From Paucibacter sp. B2R-40 (GTDB lineage Bacteria; Pseudomonadota; Gammaproteobacteria; Burkholderiales; Burkholderiaceae_C), in the NCBI RefSeq assembly GCF_025717555.1, contig NZ_JAJIRP010000001.1, positions 124,001 to 188,000 of the forward strand: a stretch of DNA of 64,000 bases. Direction: 5' to 3'. Positions 37,371 through 47,103 of this stretch are shown here, one piece after another (positions within the stretch are counted from its first letter, which is position 1; each line of letters begins with the position of its first letter). The notes beneath the pieces were generated by a model. The model saw nothing but the letters and a program-made list of their open reading frames with translations, was not told the origin of the DNA and searched no databases. The position numbers were made by a program, and so were the translations under genes.

Positions 37371-38663
37371 ATGAATGAACAACTTCTCTCCGCGTTGCGC
37401 CGCTTTGGCGCCTCAGCCTGCCTCGCCATGGCAGCCTTGGCCGGCATGGCAAGCGAGGCACAGGCCTTGACTTGCCCCGCCGCCAAGGTCGAGCAAGCCG
37501 GGCTTTGCTACGACCCGCCGCGCGCCGGCTATAGCTGTACCGGCGCGGCTTGCATGGAAAACTGCCGCAGCGGCTATGAGCAAAGCCTGCCGGGCTTTTG
37601 CCACTTCAAGGGCTCGACCACCTATACCGTGCCGCCCTACCTCACGCGCAAGAGCAATCACCCGCATAAATGCGGCTTGCTCTTCTATGAAAACTGCCGC
37701 GCCGACTACCGCATGGACGCCTGCGGCATCTGCAGCTACAAGGGCGCTTGGGACACCACCCGCCACACCTATTTCCGCGAGCCCGGCATCAGCCCGGACT
37801 TCACGCAAGCCTTCCACCAGATTGCATCGGTGTCGCAGGCCACTTATGGCAGCTCGCTGGGGGCCATGAAACAGGGCTACGAAGCCGCCGTGGCCGAGGT
37901 CAACAAAGGCCTCGATGCGGTCACGCTGACGCTGTTCAAAGCGGCCGCCAAACGGGTCAATGACTCGCCCACCGGGGCGAAGATCAGGCAATCGGCCAAG
38001 GCCTTCGCGGCGCTTGACGCCGACACCGTGAACGCCATGCGGCGCATCCTGGTGTTGGCGGCCAGCAAGGCAAATCTGAGCGCGGACGAGCAGCAGGATA
38101 TTGCCAACACCATGGTCGACGTCGGCCGCAAGACGGGCTTGTACAAGGGCGCGCCCGCTGCGGCTTCGCAAGTCGCCGAGCTGAGCCGAGGTGAAGCGCA
38201 AGTGCAAGTGCCAACGTCAGGTGGCACGGGCGGTGACAACGGCTCCTACGGCATCTATGCCGGCGCGGCCGGCGCCTATTACGCCGGCGCCCACGCCAAC
38301 TTCGGCATCGTCGTCAACGCCGACAAGGACAGCGACGGCAAGCTGCAGATCATGATCATCACCACCATCGGCGGCAGCGTCGGCGCGGCCATACACGCCG
38401 AGGGCATGGTGGGCTTGACCGAGTCTCCACGCGGCGTGGACAAGACCCCCGGCCCGCAGATCGGCCTGTCCTCCGGCGTTGAGACGCCAGATGCCGGTAT
38501 CGAAGGCGCTTTTGATTGGAGTCTCTACAAGGGCATGCGCGGTGCACAGAACGCCGTTCCGAGCACCAGCATCGCCATCACCTTGGGGGACGGCATTGAC
38601 ATCCTGTCCCTCACGGCGGGCAACACCACCCAGTTGGCGAAATTCGCGGTTCCGGTGAACTGA
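37371..38663 (+). CDS. Unrecognised secreted Cys-rich protein
   Basis: The 430-residue protein has a signal peptide (RRFGASACLAMAALAGMASEAQA). A 95-residue Cys-rich part follows with a repeated pattern C..GY....PGFC / C..DYRMDACGIC (about 35-130), likely disulfide-bonded. Next come a helical part (about 145-260, VDVGRKTGLYKGAP at its end) and a Gly/Ala-rich beta part (about 280-430, with YGIYAGAAGAYYAGAHANFGI). I do not recognise any domain. It lies 42 bp before the second large PEP-CTERM gene on the same strand and may be co-transcribed with it. AGGG precedes the ATG. Confidence 0.75.
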   Translation: MNEQLLSALRRFGASACLAMAALAGMASEAQALTCPAAKVEQAGLCYDPPRAGYSCTGAACMENCRSGYEQSLPGFCHFKGSTTYTVPPYLTRKSNHPHKCGLLFYENCRADYRMDACGICSYKGAWDTTRHTYFREPGISPDFTQAFHQIASVSQATYGSSLGAMKQGYEAAVAEVNKGLDAVTLTLFKAAAKRVNDSPTGAKIRQSAKAFAALDADTVNAMRRILVLAASKANLSADEQQDIANTMVDVGRKTGLYKGAPAAASQVAELSRGEAQVQVPTSGGTGGDNGSYGIYAGAAGAYYAGAHANFGIVVNADKDSDGKLQIMIITTIGGSVGAAIHAEGMVGLTESPRGVDKTPGPQIGLSSGVETPDAGIEGAFDWSLYKGMRGAQNAVPSTSIAITLGDGIDILSLTAGNTTQLAKFAVPVN

Positions 38664-38705
38664 AGCGCGCGCCCTTTTCTGTCTCCCCAACTTACAGGAT
38701 TCCTC

Positions 38706-41700
38706 ATGAAAAACCACTTCGCCTTCAATATCCGCAACACCCTCAGCGGTGCCACCCCTCTCAAGCGCCGTGGCGCCCGCACACCCCGGCGCTTGCCGCT
38801 CAGCATCGCGCTGGCGGCGGCGCTGAGCATCCTGTACCTGGCGCCGGCCGAGGCGACGACCTATACCTGGACCGGTCAGGTCGACGCGAAATTTGGCAAC
38901 GGGCAGAATTGGAGCGTTCCTTGCATCGGCGCCAACGGCCAGCCCACCACATGTTTTCTTATTGGGGAAAACGGAGGCCCCTGGAACGGTAGCTTCCCCG
39001 CAGGGTCAGAGCTGTATTTCAATAACAACAGCAACTCCTCGATCACCGGTTTGCCCAGCGGCAATCTGCTCGAACTGAGTTTCACCTTTGGCAGCAATGC
39101 GGGCGCGTTCACCTTCAATCCGGGCAGCTTCGCCGCCCTCGCCTTGAAGGGCAATATCAAAAACAACAGCAGCAAGCTGCAGACCTTCAAATTCCGCTTC
39201 GACCCCAGGTCGGACCAGACCTGGGACGGCGGTGCCGGCGGATTGAAACTCTGGAATTTCGGTGACCTGAACAATTCGCTGACGATCAAGAACAAGGTTG
39301 ATTTGCTCAACCTCGGCAATGTGAGCACCAAGGTCGGCACAACCGGCACCGGCATTCTGAACATCGGCGCCAGCAGCAGCTTGGCCGCCCCGGAGCTGAT
39401 CATCGGCGAGCAATACAGCGGCGACGGCACGGTGAATCTGAGCGCCTCCGACGCCCAGCTCAACTTGCTCGGCAGTCTGTACGTGGGCCGCGGCGGCACC
39501 GGCACCTTGAACATCAGCTCGGGTCAGGTCAGCGCCTATCAAGCCTTTTTCGGCTTCGATTTCGGCAGCCAGGGCACGGTCTTGATCGACGGCGCGAATT
39601 CCAAACTGTCGATCAACACCGGCCTGGACGTAGGCCGCAACAGCACCGGCACCCTGACGGTGCAAAACGGCGGCACGCTGAGCAGCGGCAATAGCTTCAT
39701 CGGCAAATCCTTGGGTGGCGACGGCCGGGTGACGCTCTCAGGCGCCGACTCGTCATGGGTCAGCACAGGCAACCTGGGCATCGGCGATGCCGGCGTGGGT
39801 AGCCTGCGGGTCGAGGCCGGCGCCAAGCTCAGCAATGTCAGCGCCACTTTGGGCAATCAAGCGGGCAGCGCCGGCACCGCCATGGTCACCGGTGCGAACT
39901 CAAGCTGGCTGCTCAGCGGCGATCTGCAAATTGGCAATCTGGGTGAGGGCTCGCTCTTCATCGAACAAGGCGGCCTGGTCAAAAATCAGAACAGCTTTGT
40001 GGGAGTGATCGGCGACCCCGGCACCTCCAAGCTGGTGGTGAAGGGCGCAAACTCTCGCCTGCAAATCAGCGGCAATCTGACCATCCAGAGCGGCCGCCTG
40101 GACATCACCGACGGCGGCCAGGTGACGGCCAATCAAGCCCATTTTGGCGAATACGGCGGCGCCGCTTCTGCCCTGGTGAACCTGAGTGGCGCGGGCTCGA
40201 TGCTGTCCACCAGCAGCCAACTGGCGATCGGCGGCGATACCGGCGTGGCGACCCTGAACCTCGGCGCAGGCGCAAGCATTCATAGCGACGGCGAGTTGTT
40301 CATCAGCAAGGGCGGCGTGCTGAACCTGAACGGCGGCACGCTCAAGCTAGGCTGGTCGACCAATGCCGGCCAGGTCAACTGGAATACCGGCACCGTGCAT
40401 TTTCTCGGCGCGATCACCAGCGGCGATGGCATCCTGGGCCACAGCGTGGGCCTGGGCCAGGACATGAATGTGGTGGTCGATGGCGTTTTGACGATTGCGT
40501 CCGGCGACGACCTGAGCCTGAACGGCGGCATGGTCCAAGCGGGGGGCTTGCGCGTCGAAGGCGAACTGGCGGTGGGCAGCTTCAGCCAGCTCAGCGCGGG
40601 CAATGGCGGCATCAACAACCTCGGTGCGGTACAGTTGGTCGGCGGCAAAATCAGCAGCGCCGGGACCTTTGTGAATGCCAATTATTTGGCCGGTTATGGC
40701 GTGATTGCGGGCGCCGCTGGCTTCAGCAATACCGGCCTGCTGCAGCAATCAGGCGGCAGCTTTGAGCTGGCAAGCTTGGGCGCCAACAGCAACACCGGCA
40801 ACTGGGAAATGCTCGATGCCCGCGGCCTGATTTTGAGCGGCGCCAGCCTGCTCAATGCCGGCAATATGACGTTGAATGGCGGCACCATTTCCGGCAGCGC
40901 CAAGCTCGTTAACGGCGCGGAAGGCACGCTGAGCGGGCGCGGTGTGATCACGGCTGCATTCCAAAATGATGGTCGCGTGGTGGTCGAAGGCGGCAATCTG
41001 CGCGTCTCCCAATATTTCTCTAACAACGGCCAAATCATCCTCAACGGCGCGGCCACTTCGCTCAGCGGCGCCGGGCTGCTGAACCTTGGCGCGCTGCAGG
41101 GCCAGGGCCAGGTCAACGCCCCGATCGACAACTACGGCAGCATTCGCGCCCAGGGCGCCGGTGCAACGCTGAGTCTGGCCAAGGTCAACAATACTCGGTC
41201 CGGCGCGCGGGTCGGCATCTTGGCCGCCGATGCCGGCGCCACCCTGCTGCTGAAGAACGGCATGGCGTCAAATTTCGCCGCTATCCAACTCGCCGGCGGC
41301 ACGCTAGACACCAACGGCCACGACATGGTCAACGAGGCCGGCGCCACCCTCAACGGCTACGGCACGCTACGAGCGGGCACCGTGAGCAACAAGGGCGAGA
41401 TCTTCCTGAGCGGCGGCACCTCGGCCTTGCGCGCCGACATCGTCGCCGGCGCAGGCAGTCAGATCATTCTCTCGGGCCTCAGCAACACGACCTTTTACGG
41501 CAAGCTGGAGATCCAGAAGGACGCCGAGTTGCGCGTCACCGAAGGATCGGTCGCGACCTTCGCGGCCGAGGTCAAGCAGCGCAACGGGGCCGACGTCAAC
41601 GGCGACGGCAAGATGTTCTTCGAGGGCGGCTTGAGCATCGGCAACTCGCCCGGCTATGGCTATATCCAGGGCTCGGTCACCTTCGCCAGCAGCAATACCT

Positions 41701-42098
41701 ACACGGCCGAAATCGGCGGCATCAATGCTTGCAGCGAGCTGAGTTGCGCTGCCGGCTCGCCGCTGCTGGACAGCAGTTTTGACAAGCTGGTCGTCGGAGG
41801 GAATTTGAAGCTAGGCGGCAAGCTGGTCTTGAGCTCCTGGAACGGCTTTGTGGCGCAAGCCGGCCAGAGTTTTGATCTGCTGGACTGGGGCACGACGGGC
41901 GGCACATTCAAGAGCATTGACGCCACGGGCTTGACGCTGGCCGGCGGCACGCAGCTGGACTTCAGCCAACTCTACACAAACGGCACCATCACAGTCACCG
42001 CCGTGCCCGAACCCGGCAGCTGGGCTTTGATGCTGGCGGGCCTGGGCGCGGTAGCGGGCATTGCACGGCGCCGTCGCTCAGCAGTTCAACTGCCGTAA
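38706..42098 (+). CDS. Very large exported PEP-CTERM protein with T5SS/PEP-CTERM-associated repeats
   Basis: The 1130-residue protein has a basic leader with a signal peptide (LSIALAAALSILYLAPAEA). A long region (about 190-560) of tandem 45-50 residue repeats follows, such as GGTGTLNISSGQVSAYQAFFG and NSTGTLTVQNGGTLSSGNSF, the kind associated with type V secretion or PEP-CTERM proteins. It ends with the sorting signal VPEPGSWALMLAGLGAVAG and RRRR. Residues from about 890 to the end are nearly identical to those of the 915-aa protein at 31800. It probably forms a surface or matrix fibre. The coding end overlaps the end of the convergent DUF2845 gene by 13 bp. Confidence 0.9.
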   Translation: MKNHFAFNIRNTLSGATPLKRRGARTPRRLPLSIALAAALSILYLAPAEATTYTWTGQVDAKFGNGQNWSVPCIGANGQPTTCFLIGENGGPWNGSFPAGSELYFNNNSNSSITGLPSGNLLELSFTFGSNAGAFTFNPGSFAALALKGNIKNNSSKLQTFKFRFDPRSDQTWDGGAGGLKLWNFGDLNNSLTIKNKVDLLNLGNVSTKVGTTGTGILNIGASSSLAAPELIIGEQYSGDGTVNLSASDAQLNLLGSLYVGRGGTGTLNISSGQVSAYQAFFGFDFGSQGTVLIDGANSKLSINTGLDVGRNSTGTLTVQNGGTLSSGNSFIGKSLGGDGRVTLSGADSSWVSTGNLGIGDAGVGSLRVEAGAKLSNVSATLGNQAGSAGTAMVTGANSSWLLSGDLQIGNLGEGSLFIEQGGLVKNQNSFVGVIGDPGTSKLVVKGANSRLQISGNLTIQSGRLDITDGGQVTANQAHFGEYGGAASALVNLSGAGSMLSTSSQLAIGGDTGVATLNLGAGASIHSDGELFISKGGVLNLNGGTLKLGWSTNAGQVNWNTGTVHFLGAITSGDGILGHSVGLGQDMNVVVDGVLTIASGDDLSLNGGMVQAGGLRVEGELAVGSFSQLSAGNGGINNLGAVQLVGGKISSAGTFVNANYLAGYGVIAGAAGFSNTGLLQQSGGSFELASLGANSNTGNWEMLDARGLILSGASLLNAGNMTLNGGTISGSAKLVNGAEGTLSGRGVITAAFQNDGRVVVEGGNLRVSQYFSNNGQIILNGAATSLSGAGLLNLGALQGQGQVNAPIDNYGSIRAQGAGATLSLAKVNNTRSGARVGILAADAGATLLLKNGMASNFAAIQLAGGTLDTNGHDMVNEAGATLNGYGTLRAGTVSNKGEIFLSGGTSALRADIVAGAGSQIILSGLSNTTFYGKLEIQKDAELRVTEGSVATFAAEVKQRNGADVNGDGKMFFEGGLSIGNSPGYGYIQGSVTFASSNTYTAEIGGINACSELSCAAGSPLLDSSFDKLVVGGNLKLGGKLVLSSWNGFVAQAGQSFDLLDWGTTGGTFKSIDATGLTLAGGTQLDFSQLYTNGTITVTAVPEPGSWALMLAGLGAVAGIARRRRSAVQLP

Positions 42099-42460
42099 CC
42101 GAGATCCTGGACGGTCTTCAAACGGCCGTCCTCGAAGATCAGCAATTGCATGAACTGCTGGGGTCCGAAGTTGTAGACCCATTCTTCGATGCTGACCTGG
42201 ATCTCGCGCTCGACCTCTACCGAGTTGCTGACCGCTCCCGCCTGCCGGGTCGTCGCCTGCTGATATTCGCGCACCCGGATGATGCGCCGCTCCAGGCGCG
42301 CATCCTGCGTGCTGGGCGGGCCGCATTTCTTCAGCACCTCGGCCTTGTGCAGGCCGGCGTCGATGACGTAAGAGTTGCAGCGAAAGGCCCAGGCCGAAGG
42401 CGCATGCGCGAGCAGGCTCAACGCCAAACTGGCCGCAAGCAGGACGGGTTTGATCTTCAT
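42086..42460 (-). CDS. DUF2845 exported protein
   Basis: The 124-residue protein has a signal peptide (LLAASLALSLLAHAPSAWA), then FRCNSYVIDAGLHKAEVLKKCG and EEWVYNFGPQQFMQLLIFEDGRL, the DUF2845 pattern with its two conserved Cys. Function unknown; small periplasmic proteins of this type are common in gammaproteobacteria and betaproteobacteria. The C-terminal codons overlap the 3' end of the convergent PEP-CTERM gene. It follows proA by 13 bp on the same strand and may share its transcript. Confidence 0.88.
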   Translation of the reverse strand: MKIKPVLLAASLALSLLAHAPSAWAFRCNSYVIDAGLHKAEVLKKCGPPSTQDARLERRIIRVREYQQATTRQAGAVSNSVEVEREIQVSIEEWVYNFGPQQFMQLLIFEDGRLKTVQDLGYGS

Positions 42461-42473
42461 CGATTCAATACCC

Positions 42474-43769
42474 TCAAGCCCGCACCTCGCCCTGCCCCAG
42501 CACCACCCATTTCAGCGAGGTCAAACCCTCCAAGCCGACGGGGCCACGCGCATGCAGCTTGTCGGTCGAGATGCCAATCTCGGCGCCGAGGCCGTACTCG
42601 AAGCCATCGGCAAAGCGGGTGCTGGTGTTGACCATCACGCTGGCCGAATCGACCTCGCGCAGGAAGCGCATGGCGTTGGCGTGGTTGGTCGTCAGGATCG
42701 CATCGGTGTGGTGCGAGCCATAGCGATTGATATGCGCGATCGCCTCGTTCAGGCTGTCGACCACCTTGATGCTGATGATGGGCGCCAGATACTCCTCGGA
42801 CCAATCAGCCTCGGTCGCCGCGGACACCTTGGCGCCGGGCAGGGGACCGAGCAGGGCCAAGGTGCGCGCACAGCCGCGCAGCTCCACGCCCTTTTCCGCC
42901 AAGACGGCGCCGATATGCGGCAGAAAGTCCGGCGCGCTTTCGGCGTGTACCAGCAGTGACTCGGTCGCATTGCAGGGGCTGTATTTTTGCGTCTTGGCGT
43001 TGATCACGACGGTCAGCGCCAGGCCGAAGTCGACCTCCGCATCGACGTAAGTGTGGCAATTGCCATCCAGATGCTTGATCACCGGCACCTTGGCCTCGGC
43101 GCTGATGCGCTCGATCAGGCTTTTGCCGCCGCGCGGGATGATCACATCGACATGTTGAGGAGCCGTGATCAAGAGGCCTACGGCCGCGCGATCGGTGGTG
43201 TTGATCAGCTGCACGCCGGTGGGCGGCAGGCCGGCCTCCTTCAAGGCTGCGGACACCAACTCGGCCAAGGCGAGATTCGAGTGCAGCGCCTCCGAGCCGC
43301 CGCGCAAGATACAGGCATTACCGCTCTTGATGGCGAGCGAGGCGGCCTCAATGGTGACGTTGGGCCGGCTCTCGTAAATCATGCCGAACACACCCAGAGG
43401 CACGCGCATCTGGCCGACGCTGATGCCGCTGGGGCGGCGCTTCAGGCCGCTGATCTCGCCGACCGGGTCGGGCATTGCGGCGATCTGCTCGCAGCCCTCG
43501 GCGACGGTGGCGATTGCCGCCGGCGTGAGTTTCAGCCGGTCCAGCAGCGGGCCTTTGAGGCCGGCTGCTTTTGCGGCGGCCAGATCCTTGGCATTGGCAG
43601 CCTTCAGCGCCGGACCGGCTGCGCGCAAGCGGCGCGCCAGCGACAGCAGCGCCTGGTTCTTGGCGGCCGTCGGTGCGGCGGCCATCAAGGCAGCCGCGCT
43701 GCGGGCGGCACTGCCGACCTCGTCCATATAGAGGGTCAGGTCATTCAGAGCGGGGCTAGGTGAGTTCAT
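42474..43769 (-). CDS. proA: Gamma-glutamyl phosphate reductase
   Basis: ProA reduces gamma-glutamyl phosphate to glutamate semialdehyde with NADPH, the second step of proline synthesis. The 431-residue product fits the family length. It has the catalytic Cys in [14 protein letters not shown], the conserved [17 protein letters not shown] and [12 protein letters not shown], and [12 protein letters not shown] for cofactor and substrate binding. ProB is not adjacent. The ATG has only a weak ribosome-binding site. Confidence 0.96.
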   Translation of the reverse strand: MNSPSPALNDLTLYMDEVGSAARSAAALMAAAPTAAKNQALLSLARRLRAAGPALKAANAKDLAAAKAAGLKGPLLDRLKLTPAAIATVAEGCEQIAAMPDPVGEISGLKRRPSGISVGQMRVPLGVFGMIYESRPNVTIEAASLAIKSGNACILRGGSEALHSNLALAELVSAALKEAGLPPTGVQLINTTDRAAVGLLITAPQHVDVIIPRGGKSLIERISAEAKVPVIKHLDGNCHTYVDAEVDFGLALTVVINAKTQKYSPCNATESLLVHAESAPDFLPHIGAVLAEKGVELRGCARTLALLGPLPGAKVSAATEADWSEEYLAPIISIKVVDSLNEAIAHINRYGSHHTDAILTTNHANAMRFLREVDSASVMVNTSTRFADGFEYGLGAEIGISTDKLHARGPVGLEGLTSLKWVVLGQGEVRA

Positions 43770-43937
43770 GCTGGCATTTTCACCGATGACGCAGCGAGGG
43801 CCTGCCTGCGGCGGGTCAAGGGTAAAGCCGGGTAAATTGAAACAGCAAGTTAGGCCATAGTGGCAGGGGGCGCGTGAGCAGCCTGTCTTTCACTGCGGCC
43901 ATGCAGGTCGCACCGTCACAACGCAGGGGGGAGAAAC

Positions 43938-44888
43938 ATGAACTTGTCAGCAATCATGACGCGCGCAGCGCTCGGCACCTGTGCCGGACTGGCGCTGTGG
44001 ATGCCACTGAGCGCGAATGCCACCACGAGCTATGGGGCTCCAGTGGCGTTTGAAAGGCCCGGATTCACGAACATCAGGCTTTGGGATATCAGCGACAGTG
44101 GCGTCATCGTTGGTGCGTCTGATGGTGTGGGCTTCACCTATAGCGCCGGCACCTTCACCAGCTTTAGTTACCCGGACGCAACAACCGAAACAAGCTTGAC
44201 GGGTGTCGCCAACAACGGCACTTTGGTGGGTACCTACAGCTCCGGTGACGTGACTGTAGATTTCCATGGATTCATCTACTCGGGGGGCAGTTACAAGGCT
44301 TTTGATATAGCTGGTGCGGTCAGTACGAGCATTCGCCATATCTCGTCCGACGCTCGCTATCTCACCGGCTACACCACAGATGCCACAGGTGCTGGCTCCG
44401 CCTTTGCCTTTGACCTCAGCAGCAACACGTACACGAATTTGGGCGTGGCAGGCGATGGTCTTTCGATCGCCCAGGGCGCCAATACACTGGGCCAAGTCAC
44501 CGGCAGCTTCAGCCGCAGCGGCGGCATTCGAGGCTCCTTTATCGTCGACCTGAACACCATGGTGCGCACCGAATACCTGGAAGCTGCAGGCATGACCGGC
44601 CCGCGCTTTCGTGACATCAACGATGCCGGCGTCGTCACAGGCTTTTCGACATCCGGAGCTGGTTTTGTCGGCAAACCCGGCGACTGGACGGTGTTTTCGG
44701 CCCCCGTCGATAGCTCGACTTACGGCTACGGCCTCAACAACAGCGGCATCCTGGTTGGCTACACCGCGGACAATGTAACGGGTGCCCAAACGGGTTGGGT
44801 CGCCGCACCGATCCCCGAGCCAGGCACCTGGGCTCTAATGGCCTTGGGCCTGGCAAGCCTTGCCTTGCGGAAACGTAGCCAAGGCTAA
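43938..44888 (+). CDS. PEP-CTERM sorted exported protein, beta-propeller-like repeats
   Basis: The 316-residue protein has a signal peptide (AALGTCAGLALWMPLSANA). Repeats of the form INDAGVVTGF / LNNSGILVGY / VANNGTLVGT follow, resembling the short blades of the HAF-type repeats. It ends IPEPGTWALMALGLASLALRKRS, the PEP-CTERM signal. GGGGGGAGAAAC before the ATG gives a strong ribosome-binding site. Its function is unknown; other PEP-CTERM proteins lie on both sides. Confidence 0.88.
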   Translation: MNLSAIMTRAALGTCAGLALWMPLSANATTSYGAPVAFERPGFTNIRLWDISDSGVIVGASDGVGFTYSAGTFTSFSYPDATTETSLTGVANNGTLVGTYSSGDVTVDFHGFIYSGGSYKAFDIAGAVSTSIRHISSDARYLTGYTTDATGAGSAFAFDLSSNTYTNLGVAGDGLSIAQGANTLGQVTGSFSRSGGIRGSFIVDLNTMVRTEYLEAAGMTGPRFRDINDAGVVTGFSTSGAGFVGKPGDWTVFSAPVDSSTYGYGLNNSGILVGYTADNVTGAQTGWVAAPIPEPGTWALMALGLASLALRKRSQG

Positions 44889-44910
44889 AGTTCAGTTTGG
44901 GGCAACACTC

Positions 44911-44936
44911 AGGTCTTGAGAGAGTCATCAAGACCT
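44911..44936. terminator. Perfect 9-bp hairpin between convergent genes
   Basis: AGGTCTTGA and TCAAGACCT pair exactly around an 8-nt loop between the ends of the PEP-CTERM gene (rightward) and the glycerophosphodiesterase gene (leftward). No T-run. Confidence 0.5.
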
Positions 44937-44951
44937 AAGCATATTCTGGCC

Positions 44952-46235
44952 TCAGCTTGCGCGCTTTTGCCGCCTTGCCAAGCTCAACACCCCAACCAAG
45001 CCGCCCAACATCAAAGCGTAGGTCTGCGGCTCCGGCACCGCCGACAGCGCGGCCACGGCGGCAACGCCCAGGTCCGGCTGGTCAGTGAAGAGCCCGTCCA
45101 TGCCCAGATCGACAAAAGCCTTGATCTGGCCGGTCAGATCGCCGTAGGCGGCCGGGTCGGCGCTGCTGTCGAACTCATTGGGCAAGAAGACGTTTTCGGC
45201 GCGGAAGGTCCAGCCATGCACGGCCAGACCGCGCTGGTGCGCGTTGGCGATCAGCTGAGTCGGGGCTCCGAGCTTGCCGCCGACCAGCGAAATCATCAGA
45301 TTGGTGTTGGAGCCGACGCCGTCGGCATAGGTCTTGATGCTGTCCAGGCCGGCCGCTGAAGCCAACTCAGCATAGCTGCGACCATCATCGAAAGGATTGC
45401 CGCTGCCATTGAGCAACTGAATGATCTTGATGTCGGTCTTGCCGTTGATGTATTCGAGGTTGTGCACCTCGAAGGACTGGATGAACACCGGCGCGTTGTG
45501 GTCATTGCCATAGTTGGCGTGCAGCGTGGCGATCAGCTTGTCCTCCATGCGCTGCAGGCCGTTGGCATCGGTGAAATTCTTGAAATAGCTCGGGTGCTTG
45601 GTCTCGGGGTAGATGCCGATGACGCGGCCGGTTTCCAGCGTCTTGGCCTTGGCCAGATTGATCACCTCTTGCAGCGTCGGGATCACGAACTGGTTGTTAT
45701 AGGCGTTATTGCCCAAGCGCAGATCACGCAGGCGCTCCTGGGCGCGGATGTCGTTGCGGATCTCGGCGGCAGTGAAATCTTCGGCGAACCAGCCGGCCGT
45801 CTTCACGCCGTCAACGGTTTTGACGGTCAGGCGATCCGCATATTTGGCCGGTTGCCAGACATTGGTGCTGCTATCGGTGCGGTTCAGCACCGGCGCGCCG
45901 CCCACCATCTTGATGCTGCCGTCGGAATTCAGATCGACGCGGGCCAAGAGCGGCTCATGGCGGGCGATCAACTCGCCGTCCTTGGTCATCACCAGATCGG
46001 GCTCGATGTAATTGGCGCCTTGGGCAATGGCCAAGGCATAGCCTTCCAGCGTGTGCTCGGGTCGGTAGCCGGACGCACCGCGATGGCCGATGACGATGGG
46101 TGCATCGCCGCTGAGGGTATTCCAAACCTTGGCCGGCATCGCACTGACAAAGTCGGGCGATGCGGCTTGAGTGCAAAGAGGGGCGGCGGCAGCGGCAAGT
46201 GCGCACAGCGCGGCGGAGATGGCGTGCAATTTCAT
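44952..46235 (-). CDS. Glycerophosphodiester phosphodiesterase with PEP-CTERM anchor
   Basis: The 427-residue protein has a signal peptide and a GDPD catalytic domain. IGHRGASGYRPEHTLEGY gives the catalytic His and metal ligands; YIEPDLVMTKDGELIARHE holds the Glu-x-Asp pair and second His. It cleaves glycerophosphodiesters to glycerol 3-phosphate and alcohol. The C terminus VPEPQTYALMLGGLVGVLSLARR is a PEP-CTERM sorting signal, so the enzyme is probably processed by exosortase and kept outside. The ATG at 46235 has AGGA upstream; the open frame upstream has no signal peptide. Confidence 0.93.
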   Translation of the reverse strand: MKLHAISAALCALAAAAAPLCTQAASPDFVSAMPAKVWNTLSGDAPIVIGHRGASGYRPEHTLEGYALAIAQGANYIEPDLVMTKDGELIARHEPLLARVDLNSDGSIKMVGGAPVLNRTDSSTNVWQPAKYADRLTVKTVDGVKTAGWFAEDFTAAEIRNDIRAQERLRDLRLGNNAYNNQFVIPTLQEVINLAKAKTLETGRVIGIYPETKHPSYFKNFTDANGLQRMEDKLIATLHANYGNDHNAPVFIQSFEVHNLEYINGKTDIKIIQLLNGSGNPFDDGRSYAELASAAGLDSIKTYADGVGSNTNLMISLVGGKLGAPTQLIANAHQRGLAVHGWTFRAENVFLPNEFDSSADPAAYGDLTGQIKAFVDLGMDGLFTDQPDLGVAAVAALSAVPEPQTYALMLGGLVGVLSLARRQKRAS

Positions 46236-46374
46236 GGCGTGTCCTGTGAGTAAAGGAGGCTGAGCGACCAGCATCGCCCACCCACATGACAGCTGAATTA
46301 AGCGCAACAAAGTCCGTTCGGATGGCCCTGACGCGAGCACCGCGCCAGGGCTCGCCTACCCGCCTGCCTGCGTT

Positions 46375-46998
46375 CTACTTGACGCCGAACTTGGCATAGT
46401 ATTGAACAATCGCCGGGGTCTGAGCAATCCGCTGCATATGAGCGTTAAGCGCGGGTGCAACTTGTTCGACCAGATCGCGCGGCACATGGTCGAGGCGGCC
46501 GGAGTTCAGGCCACGCACATCGATAAACACTTTCAGGTCGGCCACCGTCAAACGATTGTCGGCAAAGTACTCGCCGCCATGCGCTTGCAGCTGCTTTTGC
46601 AACCAGCGCAAATAGACCGGCATCGAGCCATTCACCAAAGCGAGGCGGGCTTGTTTTTGCTCTTCGCCCGACATACGAAAGCTCGGGCCCAGCTTGACCG
46701 AGGCCTCTTCGACCACGCTCATCACCTCATCGCACAGCAGCGCCTGAAACGGATCGTTCGGGTACAGATTGGCCAACTTGCCGACATAGCGGTTGATGGA
46801 ATTGCACTGCGTGACCTGCACGCCGTCCACCTGCAGCACCGGCACCTGACCCAGCGGCGTGGTCTTGCGCAGTTCTTCGAACTCGGGGAAGCCGAACCTG
46901 TGGTCCTCGAAGGCGATGCCGCCGATATGCAGGGCCAGCCGCGCGGGCTCGGCCCGGCCGCCGTGGAAGTCGAAATAGGTCAGTTTGAGTTGGCTCAT
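46375..46998 (-). CDS. Glutathione S-transferase family protein
   Basis: The 207-residue protein has the N-terminal thioredoxin-like domain (LKLTYFDFHGGRAEPARLAL, with LGQVPVLQVDG providing the cis-Pro) and the C-terminal helical domain (VADLKVFIDV motif at 150-160). It resembles the sigma/alpha-like group in which a Tyr near residue 8 (YFDF) activates glutathione. Probable roles are detoxification or reduction; the substrate is unknown. It is a single gene. Confidence 0.9.
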   Translation of the reverse strand: MSQLKLTYFDFHGGRAEPARLALHIGGIAFEDHRFGFPEFEELRKTTPLGQVPVLQVDGVQVTQCNSINRYVGKLANLYPNDPFQALLCDEVMSVVEEASVKLGPSFRMSGEEQKQARLALVNGSMPVYLRWLQKQLQAHGGEYFADNRLTVADLKVFIDVRGLNSGRLDHVPRDLVEQVAPALNAHMQRIAQTPAIVQYYAKFGVK

Positions 46999-47103
46999 GA
47001 TGCGGTCCTGAGTTGGGGGGGTAGGTGTGATGGGAGAGCGGAGCTTGTTGGCGCCTCATTTGACATGATGCAGCCTTGTGGTGGCAAGGCCCAGCCATTC
47101 GGC

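Noticed and set aside
31800-42098. Tandem repeats as a CRISPR array
   Set aside because: The repetitive DNA codes for beta-helix protein repeats with variable sequence, without constant direct repeats and unique spacers.
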